Shown one piece after another: positions 8,611-15,950 of a stretch of 56,939 nucleotides of DNA (the first letter of the stretch is position 1; each line of letters begins with the position of its first letter). Both the position numbers and the translations under genes were made by a program. The notes under the pieces were generated by a model. That model made no database searches, was not told where the DNA came from, and was given only the letters and a program-made list of their open reading frames with translations. This stretch comes from JAZDFP01 sp043801445. GTDB taxonomy: Bacteria > Planctomycetota > MHYJ01 > JACQXL01. The DNA is taken from NCBI GenBank assembly GCA_043801445.1, contig JAZDMB010000001.1, positions 1 through 56,939 of the forward strand. Reading direction: 5' to 3'.

Positions 8611-9345
8611 ATGAAGGAAAAAATATATATTAATAATTGGGAGGATAAGCTAGCGCGTTTTATTTTCAGAATAATTCTTAGAGGTAACTTCTCTTATCTT
8701 GTTTTAGCTACGCTAGTGTTTATTTATGGAATAGGAGATAAAAAGCAATTGGGCTTAATTTATGCGTTTCTTCTGCCTTTGTTATTAATACCCATTATTT
8801 TCTTAAATGCACGCTTCTTTATTATGCTTTTTAAGGGATTTAGAATAGAAGAAGATGTAAAGGCAAATCATTCATTAGAACACGGAACGATTTATTTCCT
8901 TAGACAGAATACGCCGAAACGAAAAATCGGCGGGTCGGCATATGAAAATGGGTTTAAACTATATGGCGTCAGAGAAGAAAAAGAGATAAAAGAATCATTT
9001 CTAAAATTTATGGAGCATTTTCATAGAGGCGAATCTAAAACAATACTAAGTAAAGGGTGTGGAACAAATAGCGAGGTTTTCTCGGGCATTGCTTTTATAA
9101 CATTAATATCAACCTTTGTTATTTTTGCTTGCTATTCTTTTAGCTTTAAACAAACTTTAATAATTATACTTTTAAACATATTAATTTATCTATTATTGAA
9201 ATATCCGTTAGGAAGGCTGTATCAAAAGCAAATAACTACCTCTATAAAATTTAAATACGCATCCATAAAGAGTATCGAAAAGGTTAAACCTACTGATTTC
9301 TTTGAGAAGTCGCCTATATTTTTTGTTCATACTATTGTGAATTAA
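8611..9345 (+). CDS. Integral membrane protein of unknown function (DUF6391-like)
   Basis: The 244 residues carry two N-terminal hydrophobic segments (about 27-45 and 48-75) and two more at about 152-190. Between them is a cytosolic or lumenal part with HSLEHGT (87-93) and IGGSAYENGF (106-115). These His and Gly motifs recall the DUF6391 family, seen from memory only. The codon use is AT-rich compared with parB next door. It lies in the accessory block, 130 bp after hicA, behind a GGAGGACACCCGCC repeat, and may be mobile cargo. No function is proposed. Confidence 0.6.
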   Translation: MKEKIYINNWEDKLARFIFRIILRGNFSYLVLATLVFIYGIGDKKQLGLIYAFLLPLLLIPIIFLNARFFIMLFKGFRIEEDVKANHSLEHGTIYFLRQNTPKRKIGGSAYENGFKLYGVREEKEIKESFLKFMEHFHRGESKTILSKGCGTNSEVFSGIAFITLISTFVIFACYSFSFKQTLIIILLNILIYLLLKYPLGRLYQKQITTSIKFKYASIKSIEKVKPTDFFEKSPIFFVHTIVN

Positions 9346-9360
9346 ATAATGCATGTAAAT

Positions 9361-9406
9361 CCAAAGACACAATACTGAATTCTTCGTGATCTTTGTGTCT
9401 TTGTGG
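9361..9406. repeat. Short inverted repeat before parB
   Basis: Arms CCAAAGACACAA and TTGTGTCTTTGTGG around a 20-bp centre. It belongs to the GCCACGAAGACACAAAGG family and leaves only 14 bp to the parB ATG. Confidence 0.7.
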
Positions 9407-9420
9407 TTGTAGTTGTTATT

Positions 9421-10272
9421 ATGAAAAATAATAAAGATTCGGAAGTCCGCGAAATACCGTTAGACCAAATTATCCCCAACCGTTTCCAGCCACGCAAGGC
9501 GATGGAACCGAAATCATTGCAGGAATTAATAGATTCCATCCGGACGGCCGGTGTATTACAGCCCATAGTAGTCCGTCAGGACCCGAAAAATCCTGATATC
9601 TACGAGATAATTATGGGTGAGCGGCGCTTCAGGGCTTGCCAGGCGCTCAAGAAAGAAACCATCCCGGCTGTGCTCAAAGAGGCAGACGACCGCCAGATGA
9701 TGGAATGGGCATTGATAGAAAATACACATCGTAAAGACCTCAACCCGATTGAACGGGCAAAGGCATACAAATTACTGGCAGATACATTCCACCTGACCCA
9801 CGAAGAGGTTGCCCAGCGGGTGGGCGTGGGCCGGACTACGGTGACCGATTTTATCCGCCTGTTAAGCCTGCCAGCCGAGATACAGGATGATGTCGGACGT
9901 CAGACAATTAGGGTCGGGCATGCCATCGCCATCTTAGCCGTGCCTGATTCCACCAGACGCCTGAGCCTCTGGCAGCGGGTCAAGAATGAAGACCTCTCAG
10001 TCAGGCATTTACGCATCATCGTTGATGCCTATCTGCATCCGAGGGGAATCAGTACCACCCCGACGGCCCGGTCGCCTCAGTATAAGGAATTTCATTCCGG
10101 TATTGACCCGAATCTGCGGGAGCACGAGCAACGGCTCAGACAAAAGTTGGGCCCTAATGCCAATGTGCGTATTCACTACGGTAAGATTGGAGATAAATTC
10201 ATCTTCGGCACAATTTCTATCGGGTGTTACAGCGAGGCTGACCTCCAACGTATCCTTAAGGTAATGGGGTAG
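9421..10272 (+). CDS. parB: ParB/Spo0J-family chromosome partitioning protein
   Basis: A CTP-dependent clamp that loads at parS sites for DNA segregation. From the ATG at 9421 it is 283 residues: N-terminal CTP-binding domain with GERRFRA (66-72) and ENTHR (100-104), central HTH (about 126-146, EEVAQRVGVGRTTVTDFIR), then linker and a C-terminal domain. A GTG 18 bases upstream is in frame but lies in the repeat, so the ATG is preferred; neither has a clear ribosome binding site. No parA is adjacent. Directly downstream lie a 22-bp tandem array and a 16-bp parS-like palindrome. This could be the chromosomal parB or one left by an integrated replicon. Confidence 0.92.
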   Translation: MKNNKDSEVREIPLDQIIPNRFQPRKAMEPKSLQELIDSIRTAGVLQPIVVRQDPKNPDIYEIIMGERRFRACQALKKETIPAVLKEADDRQMMEWALIENTHRKDLNPIERAKAYKLLADTFHLTHEEVAQRVGVGRTTVTDFIRLLSLPAEIQDDVGRQTIRVGHAIAILAVPDSTRRLSLWQRVKNEDLSVRHLRIIVDAYLHPRGISTTPTARSPQYKEFHSGIDPNLREHEQRLRQKLGPNANVRIHYGKIGDKFIFGTISIGCYSEADLQRILKVMG

Positions 10273-10330
10273 GCACAGGGAGGTGTAGGGGATACCTAAT
10301 AGATACCACCTACACCTCTACTACCCCCTG

Positions 10331-10578
10331 CCTACACCTCTATTGGTTCTCTACTACACCTCTATTAGTTCCCTACTACACATCCACTGGTTCCCTACTA
10401 CACCCCTATTGGTTCCCTACTACACCTCTATTGGTTCCCTACTACACATCTATTGGTTCCCTACTACACATCTACTGGTTCCCTACTACACCTCTATTGG
10501 TTCCCTACTACACCTCTACTGGTTCCCTATTACACCTCTACTGGTTCCCTACTACACTCCTATTGGTTATTGCCTGCA
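10331..10578. repeat. 22-bp tandem array, about 11 copies, directly after parB
   Basis: GGTT/AGTT marks recur exactly every 22 bp from 10345 to 10565. Each unit starts GGTTCCCTACTACAC and ends in a variable YCTATT part; copies differ at one to three bases. There are no unique spacers. Just before it, GGTGTAGGGG (10281-10290) is complementary to the CCTACACCTC units, so the array can fold back. The ORF across the array is a repeat artefact. Confidence 0.9.
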
Positions 10579-10608
10579 CATCTACCTGCCTATAGGGTTA
10601 GATAGGAA

Positions 10609-10624
10609 TGTCTGACGTCAGACA
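10609..10624. promoter_or_regulatory. Perfect 16-bp palindrome, candidate parS site
   Basis: TGTCTGACGTCAGACA reads the same on both strands. It matches the canonical parS TGTTTCACGTGAAACA at 12 of 16 positions, with the outer TGT/ACA and central ACGT kept. It lies 337 bp after the parB stop, beyond the 22-bp array. Binding by this ParB is inference. Confidence 0.5.
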
Positions 10625-10715
10625 ATTGGTTTGGAGGCAGGACTTATATAAGCCACAGATTTACCACAGAGGCACGAAGACACTATGAAGTACTTTAGTA
10701 CTAAGTACTCTAGTA

Positions 10716-10865
10716 CTATTTTTCGAGGTCGGTATAAAACTCATATTCCCAGATAGTCTGATTTTGCATGACTTCTTTTCCTCCCATTATCACATACTCT
10801 ACTTGCTCCGTCATGTTGCCATTCTCATCGTATTTATATTTGTAAGGATTCTTCAATTTTAACTT
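10716..10865 (-). pseudogene. 3' fragment of a YD-like repeat protein gene
   Basis: The last ~45 codons, with KYDENGNMTEQVEYV and the end EYEFYTDLEK, match the C-terminus of the intact gene at 14746-15711 (KYDNKDNLIESTKYV, end EYEFYTDPKK). DNA identity is high over the final ~40 bp. The ORF continues upstream to 10982 but that part is made of GC-rich palindromic repeat sequence, not of the gene. It is most simply a copy cut down by recombination. Confidence 0.65.
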
Positions 10866-11039
10866 ATCATAGGCGTCATTGCCCCTATTAGCCCCTACGG
10901 GATAAACGGGACTGCCTGCGGGCTTGTCACCTGATGAGCAGGATAAGGCGATGGATTCGTCGGAGGGTTGATTATCGCCCATAGAATTATTTTTATTTAG
11001 TTAATAATTCAGCATGGTGTCACATGAATTTTGGCAACA

Positions 11040-11840
11040 TTACTTTCCACAACAATATTTATATTTTTTCTTACTTCCACAAGGACAAAACTCATTTCTC
11101 CCAATTTTCTTATTCTTTTTTATAATTTTATCGCTTGATAATGGAGTTGATATTCCTACCGTAACCTCTCCAATTATTATGTCAGGAGTTGTCTGAAGTA
11201 AGGGTTTTTTACTATATCCTGGCTTGAGCGATTTTAGCAATTCATGAGCAATTTGTCGGATAACAACCTTGTCCCCTCCCTGTAGTTGCTTCCATCCCAT
11301 AGGTGTTTTCTGGGTCCACCCAAGCGAGTTTTTCCTTGATAAGTCATGATAAGGTTTATCCAACTCTGGATCGATATGTGCACCACCATCTTGATTGGCT
11401 GCTGTTAAAATAATTGTTTTTCTGGTTAATTGGTTTCTTTCTCTATCTGTTATTATTGGCATATTCCACCATGTATCGAAGTCAACCCATTTAATAACGT
11501 CAGGTGGTAAATCATCTAGCATGGCGACATATTTGCCACTTACCATACCAGTTCCAACAAATCCAGAACTAATAGAAAGTCCTTTTTGATTATGCTTTGA
11601 ACTGGAATCTAGAAACTTAATTCCTTTTTTGTTTAATTGACTTAATAGAGAATGAGATTGGGATGTGTCATGAACTAAAATGCGTATAGTTGTTGCTAAT
11701 CTTGTTGCTTCATTTTCAGCTCCCTTATCAAATAAATCAGCAGAAGTTTCTAAAAAATCAACTTGTTTTCCCAGATGTCTTTTTAAGTCTTCTTGAGATA
11801 AAGGTATTTTGTCAGGCATATTAATCGCTGGACACATCAT
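11040..11840 (-). CDS. SEC-C zinc-motif protein of unknown function
   Basis: The 266-residue product ends in a SEC-C zinc motif, GRNEFCPCGSKKKYKYCC, as found at the C-terminus of SecA and in many small proteins that bind other partners. The first ~240 residues are soluble. Part of them, with DLFDKGAENEATRLATTIR and later ILTAANQDGGAHIDPELD, resembles hypothetical proteins often found near defence genes; I recall no named domain. Several ATGs lie near the start (11840, 11837, 11819) and none has a good ribosome binding site. The stop codon is preceded on the plus strand by GGTGTCACATGAATTTT, a repeat of the type that borders its neighbours. Confidence 0.65.
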   Translation of the reverse strand: MMCPAINMPDKIPLSQEDLKRHLGKQVDFLETSADLFDKGAENEATRLATTIRILVHDTSQSHSLLSQLNKKGIKFLDSSSKHNQKGLSISSGFVGTGMVSGKYVAMLDDLPPDVIKWVDFDTWWNMPIITDRERNQLTRKTIILTAANQDGGAHIDPELDKPYHDLSRKNSLGWTQKTPMGWKQLQGGDKVVIRQIAHELLKSLKPGYSKKPLLQTTPDIIIGEVTVGISTPLSSDKIIKKNKKIGRNEFCPCGSKKKYKYCCGK

Positions 11841-11998
11841 ATATTTTATAATCCGCTATTTTATTAGGATAGCGGTTGATTTCATTCTTAACTATCATTG
11901 CAGAAATCTCAAATTTATATCATAATGCCTTGAATCCGAAGCAAATAGCCACTTGCAAAATCTGTGAAGTGTCCCCAATACTACTATATTATTCTTTT

Positions 11999-12077
11999 AA
12001 TTCCGGGGACACCCGCCTGACCGATGTCATTCGGGCAGGTCTTACTCATTTCAATTCTGGAGGGCGTCCCCCGAATT
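11999..12077. repeat. Inverted-repeat element, GGGGACACCC/GGGCGTCCCC type
   Basis: Left arm AATTCCGGGGACACCC (11999-12014) and right arm GGGCGTCCCCCGAATT (12062-12077) pair at 14 of 16 positions. The right end stops 8 bp from the TIR gene's stop codon. Half copies abut the stop codons at 13361-13378, 14262-14277 and 14725-14745. The sequence recalls the termini linked to IS200/REP-associated transposases; no transposase gene is in the window. Confidence 0.75.
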
Positions 12078-12085
12078 AACGATTA

Positions 12086-13207
12086 TCAAGAATTTTGAGG
12101 ATGAACAACTTCCAATATTTTTGTGATAATCACTTCAACTCCATCAGAACTCTTAACTGCCAGTTTATCAGCAATCATTGGAGAATACTTCATGATTTCG
12201 TCATGGTCAATATTATGCCATATGGGAAGTATTACCTTATTTCCCTGAAGTTCTTTAGCAAATAAACCATCGAGTTCTTTTTTAGGCCAATTCTTTTTGA
12301 AGAAGTCTGGGCTTAAAATCACCACGCCGTATTTAGAGCTTGCAAGACCTTGGTCAATTTTCTGCCTTAATCCATCACCTAATTTTAAGGTAAATTCATC
12401 GTACCAGACTGCAACGTCTAATTCACGTAGTTTTTTTGCAAGTAAATTGGCTATACTTTCTTTATCTTCACTTGCATGACAAATAAACACGTCATAATGT
12501 GTGTCGACTCTCTCTTTTTTATATATTTGCGGTTTTATTTTAGGTTCCGATGTATTAGTTTTTCCAATACTTTCAGCTTTATGGTCAAAAGATTTCCGCA
12601 CAGGAATTCCAAGAGATGAAAGAATGTTGTTTTGTTTCATTATTTGGCTATTTTTGGCCTCAATTAATTCTATTATATATTTAGGCAATTCTGCATTATA
12701 TTGTGCAACTTCTTCTATTACATTATTTAATTGTTGTTTAATAACATTAATTATTTCATCTGCTCTTTGCGCTATTTGATCTGGTTTGTCATAAAAATTA
12801 ATGATATCAAAACGGATTTCTTCGCCTTGCAAATAAACTAATTCACTTCTTAAAATCCTTGAACTAGGTATGCAATGAAGTAGATTTTCGTCTCCTATGT
12901 AAGGAATGTGATAAGTTATAATTTGTTTTGGATAGCGTTTACCACTAAAAACATTGAAATCTCGTGGGAATAATCTCGCTTCAATTTCTTCCATTCTATC
13001 AGTAGCATATTTATTATCAAAATCAATCACCAACTGCTTTATTTCAAAGCTACTTATTAAAGAATCAGCCCATTCTTTTCTGTCCCTATTAACAAGATGT
13101 TCCATGGATGTTGTTTCATTTATTGTTTTTATAACATTTTGCTTACGTGCTTCTAAATACCCTGAGAGCTCATGCTCATAAAAAATATTAAACATTCTTC
13201 CTGACAT
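12086..13207 (-). CDS. TIR-domain protein, probable NAD-consuming immune effector
   Basis: The C-terminal ~130 residues form a TIR domain: YDVFICHASEDKESIANLLA, VAVWYDEFTLKLGDGLRQKI, YGVVILSPDFFKKNWPKKEL and VILPIWH. The Glu in WPKKEL is in the place of the catalytic Glu of TIR NADases. The N-terminal ~220 residues are soluble, helical towards the end, and not recognised. The start at 13207 (373 residues) is chosen for AAGGAA eight bases upstream; a GTG at 13252 is in frame but sits in repeat sequence. It is a lone gene bordered by GGGGACA-type repeats and has no partner such as a sensor or ThsA, so it may act alone. Role in phage defence is inference from the family. Confidence 0.8.
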   Translation of the reverse strand: MSGRMFNIFYEHELSGYLEARKQNVIKTINETTSMEHLVNRDRKEWADSLISSFEIKQLVIDFDNKYATDRMEEIEARLFPRDFNVFSGKRYPKQIITYHIPYIGDENLLHCIPSSRILRSELVYLQGEEIRFDIINFYDKPDQIAQRADEIINVIKQQLNNVIEEVAQYNAELPKYIIELIEAKNSQIMKQNNILSSLGIPVRKSFDHKAESIGKTNTSEPKIKPQIYKKERVDTHYDVFICHASEDKESIANLLAKKLRELDVAVWYDEFTLKLGDGLRQKIDQGLASSKYGVVILSPDFFKKNWPKKELDGLFAKELQGNKVILPIWHNIDHDEIMKYSPMIADKLAVKSSDGVEVIITKILEVVHPQNS

Positions 13208-13360
13208 AACAATATTCCTTAATTTCTGGTAATTCCACAATTTCAGAGACACGACAATTCCGGGGACATCTTAACTGTTCATTCCGCTCCAGTAGGTGCT
13301 CGTGGTCACGCTTCGCTTAGTGCGGTATGGCTTGCCCAGCACATAAGTTTTATGTGCTGT

Positions 13361-13378
13361 GGCATCCCCCGAATTCGG
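13361..13378. repeat. GCATCCCCCGAATTCGG half element touching a stop codon
   Basis: Directly adjoins the stop codon (TCA on plus strand, 13379) of the PDZ lipoprotein gene. A mate in the opposite direction, CAATTCCGGGGACATC, lies at about 13247-13262. Between them is a hairpin AGCACATAAgttTTATGTGCT (about 13337-13357). Confidence 0.7.
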
Positions 13379-14233
13379 TCATTTACTTTCTTTGTTTAGT
13401 TGAACCATCTTCGTTAATTCTTTCCCGTCTCTGATAAGTAAAATATCAATCTTTTCTCCGGCGTGTTTAACTAAAAAATCAGAAGGAGATTGAAAATCTA
13501 TAATCTCCACATCATTAAACTTTTTAATAATATCTCCTTTTAATAAATCAGCGGAGAAAGCCGGAGACCCTTTAATAACCACATCAATTATAACTCCTTT
13601 ATTACTGTCAATTTGCTTTCTCAGCTCAGATGTTAAATCATTAACATAAACTCCCAATATGGGAGGTTTGCTTTTTATCCAATATGTTGCTCCATATCCA
13701 TAATGGTTATAACTGTAAGGAATATTAACTGTTTTAGTGCCATATGTCGTTGAAGTAGATTGTCCAGAATAATTCGTTGACCCTGAATACCTAACATTAC
13801 CTCTTGGAGCATAAATATTTCCACTACTCTGTGCAGTCCCTGTTCCTTGAGTAACCGTAGTTTTATTATCTGGAAGAATAAGAGGCGTAGTCCCTGATAC
13901 AGTCTCTGTGTATTGGCAATAATATATAATTACAGAGGCGTGTATTTCTTTCCCATAAGAAATTGCTTGTTCTTTACTGACATTATCGCCACCATTAAAA
14001 GATGAATAACCGAGAGGTACATAACTGTTTTCTAACATTTGTCGAGCATCATCTTCTGGTTTATTTCCCTGAAATAGTTTTGGGTCTTCAGTAGAAATTA
14101 TTACATTAGGATTCTGAAGAATATTTATGCCACCTGTAGAATCTCTGTAGAAATCTTTAAAAGGATTTGCACAACTAATCAACAGAGGAATTAACCCTAC
14201 CATTAAGACTAATAGCCATTTTATCTGTTTCAT
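13379..14233 (-). CDS. Lipoprotein with C-terminal PDZ domain
   Basis: The 284-residue protein has a type II signal peptide with lipobox LLISC (Cys21), so it is membrane-anchored outside the cytoplasm. Residues about 45-125 (DARQMLENSYVPLGYSSFNG, YGKEIHASVIIYY) look like a small alpha/beta domain found in periplasmic lipoproteins. A Ser/Thr/Gly/Tyr-rich linker (130-180) follows. Residues about 190-280 form a PDZ domain (LGVYVNDLTSE, GVIIDVVIKGSPAFSADLLKGDII). There is no protease domain, so it is probably a scaffold or sensor. Start ATG is preceded by AAAGGGAAAAG. Confidence 0.72.
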   Translation of the reverse strand: MKQIKWLLVLMVGLIPLLISCANPFKDFYRDSTGGINILQNPNVIISTEDPKLFQGNKPEDDARQMLENSYVPLGYSSFNGGDNVSKEQAISYGKEIHASVIIYYCQYTETVSGTTPLILPDNKTTVTQGTGTAQSSGNIYAPRGNVRYSGSTNYSGQSTSTTYGTKTVNIPYSYNHYGYGATYWIKSKPPILGVYVNDLTSELRKQIDSNKGVIIDVVIKGSPAFSADLLKGDIIKKFNDVEIIDFQSPSDFLVKHAGEKIDILLIRDGKELTKMVQLNKESK

Positions 14234-14261
14234 AACTTTTCCCTTTCTTATTTATTAGAAT

Positions 14262-14277
14262 TCATGGTGTCCCCCGA
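14262..14277. repeat. TGGTGTCCCCCGA half element touching a stop codon
   Basis: Ends directly at the stop codon of the zinc-ribbon membrane protein (TTA, 14278). Same family as 11999-12077. Confidence 0.65.
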
Positions 14278-14661
14278 TTAAGAACGATATTTTATGCCAG
14301 TTCTCTTTCCAGCGTAATAGAAATAGAAACAAAAGAATATTCCCAAGAATACAATGAAAAAAGGTAATAAAATTATCCCCAAAACCAGAAAATACCATTT
14401 TCGATATTTATCTTGTAGTAATCTAAAAGGTGGACGAGGTGGGTTTTCAAGGCCGCTTCTAAATCCCCAATAATAGCATACACAACAGATAAAAATTAAT
14501 GGTATAAAAAAAGTTAAAATAGCGAATAGCCACATCCAGAAAAAACTTACTCTCTGACCAGAATAAAGGGGGGCAACAAATTGTTTAGTAGCAAATTCGT
14601 AGCCACATTCACATATCTTATCTTCAGGTTGATTTTTTGTGAGACATATTGGACATTTCAT
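14278..14661 (-). CDS. Small membrane protein with N-terminal zinc ribbon
   Basis: 127 residues. The N-terminus has CPIC (residues 3-6) and CECG (17-20), a four-Cys zinc ribbon. Two long hydrophobic segments follow (about 39-65 and 90-118), separated by a basic, proline-rich loop (PPRPPFRLLQDKYRKW). Zinc ribbon plus two membrane helices is a common layout of unassigned bacterial proteins. It stands between the PDZ lipoprotein and the repeat protein, each separated by repeat elements, so it is not clearly in an operon with either. Confidence 0.6.
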   Translation of the reverse strand: MKCPICLTKNQPEDKICECGYEFATKQFVAPLYSGQRVSFFWMWLFAILTFFIPLIFICCVCYYWGFRSGLENPPRPPFRLLQDKYRKWYFLVLGIILLPFFIVFLGIFFCFYFYYAGKRTGIKYRS

Positions 14662-14724
14662 ATTTCATAGCAATCTGAGGACATTATACTAATCTCTTAA
14701 TATGTATTGCCTGCCCGCCTCTGA

Positions 14725-14745
14725 AGGGTGTCCCCCGAATTCGGC
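14725..14745. repeat. GGTGTCCCCCGAATTCGGC half element touching a stop codon
   Basis: Ends directly at the TTA stop (14746) of the repeat protein. It is preceded by CCTGCCCGCC, as in other copies. Confidence 0.7.
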
Positions 14746-15711
14746 TTATTTTTTAGGGTCGGTATAAAACTCATATTCACAGACGGTCTGCAATGTCGGA
14801 ATTTCCTTCACCTTACCTGATTCTTCATTTATAACATACTTGGTCGACTCAATCAGATTATCCTTGTTATCATATTTGCAAAGGACTTTATTTGTTAACT
14901 TGCTATCAGCACCAAATAAAGCTACTTCAATATGATTGCCCTTGCCATCATATTTCCAAAGGTGCTTCCATGTTAACTTACCACCGGCATCATAATCATT
15001 CTTCTCAATCAGATTGTTATTGTCATTATATTTGTAAAGAGACTTAACTTCTAACTTGCCATCAACACCATAAAAAAACTCCACAATCTTATTATCCTTT
15101 GCATCATATTTAAAAATGACCTTACTCTCTAACTTACTCTTGGCATCGTACAAAATCCACTCAATTTTTTTGCCCTTATCATCATATTTGGAAAATGAAT
15201 TCTTATACTTACCATCAGAGTTATAACAAGTCATTTCAATCTCATTACCCTTGTCATCATATTTGGAAATCACTTTAGCTATTAACTTATCAGAGGAGTC
15301 ATAACTAGTTATTTCACTCAGATTGCCCTTATCATCATATTTGGAAATATTCTTATTATACAGCTTACCGTTATTATCAAATGAAGTCTCCTCAATCTCA
15401 TTGTTTTTGTCATCATATTTGTTAAAGTCCTGTCTTGTTAACTTACCATCGGCACTGTACCGAGCCGTCTCAATCAGATTGCCCTGCTTATCATATTGTG
15501 TAATCACCTTAGAATCTAAGACTTTCTTGTATTCGCCGGATTCTTCTACAAACTCATATCTTATTTCCGTTTTCGTCTTGAGTCCCTGGGGTATCTTTTT
15601 CTTCCCGTCTGACGGACGGGCAGGTTTCGCATTAACACAAGATAGATTAAATTGGCTGAGACAGAAACAGATACCGAGTAATACTATCCAGATTTTTATT
15701 ATCTTTTTCAT
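14746..15711 (-). CDS. Secreted protein built of nine YD-like repeats
   Basis: 321 residues. A signal peptide (about 1-28) is followed by nine repeats of 24-26 residues with the pattern KYDxKGNxIExxxYxxxGKLxxK. These resemble RHS/YD or MORN-like beta repeats and should form an elongated beta structure outside the cytoplasm. The stretch AKPARPSDGKK just after the signal peptide is encoded by a CCCGTCTGACGGACGGG palindrome (about 15604-15620), an in-frame repeat insertion. A truncated copy of the 3' end lies at 10716-10865. No toxin domain follows, so this is not a complete RHS toxin. The function is unknown. Confidence 0.72.
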   Translation of the reverse strand: MKKIIKIWIVLLGICFCLSQFNLSCVNAKPARPSDGKKKIPQGLKTKTEIRYEFVEESGEYKKVLDSKVITQYDKQGNLIETARYSADGKLTRQDFNKYDDKNNEIEETSFDNNGKLYNKNISKYDDKGNLSEITSYDSSDKLIAKVISKYDDKGNEIEMTCYNSDGKYKNSFSKYDDKGKKIEWILYDAKSKLESKVIFKYDAKDNKIVEFFYGVDGKLEVKSLYKYNDNNNLIEKNDYDAGGKLTWKHLWKYDGKGNHIEVALFGADSKLTNKVLCKYDNKDNLIESTKYVINEESGKVKEIPTLQTVCEYEFYTDPKK

Positions 15712-15724
15712 ACATTCTCCTTGC

Positions 15725-15788
15725 CCCGTTAGAAGTCACCTGCCAAAAGGCAGGGGCGGACGCCTATGGGCGTCCTACTTCTAACGGG
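15725..15788. repeat. Nested palindromic element upstream of the repeat-protein gene
   Basis: Outer arms CCCGTTAGAAGT (15725-15736) and ACTTCTAACGGG (15777-15788) are perfect. Inside are two hairpins, CCTGCCAAAAGGCAGG and GGACGCCTATGGGCGTCC. The whole folds as a cruciform with two inner branches. Confidence 0.85.
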
Positions 15789-15836
15789 CTGAGAAGCAGC
15801 AAAAACTTGCAACCGCTTATAATTCCGTGTTAGCCA

Positions 15837-15867
15837 CCCCGATTAGAAACAGCAGTTTCTAACGGGG
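15837..15867. repeat. Palindrome related to the 15725 element
   Basis: CCCCGATTAGAAAC and GTTTCTAACGGGG around AGCA, one unpaired base. It shares the GTTAGAA core of the neighbouring element and is followed by a GCAGATTACACGGATTAA repeat fragment. Confidence 0.8.
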
Positions 15868-15950
15868 CAAGCAGATTACACGGATTAAACAGATAAATCA
15901 GATTAACCTGCCGGCAGGCAGGTCTGCTCAATTCGCTTACTATTTTTCTT

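Noticed and set aside
10331..10578. CRISPR array
   Set aside because: Units are contiguous 22-bp near-copies without unique spacers, and no cas genes are near. It is a plain tandem array.
10343..10615. 90-codon ORF rich in Tyr, Pro and Leu
   Set aside because: It lies entirely in the tandem array, has no ribosome binding site and no family likeness.
11999..14745. Integron cassette array
   Set aside because: No integrase and no attC features (GTTRRRY core, paired R boxes) were seen; the bordering motifs fit REP/IS200-type repeats better.
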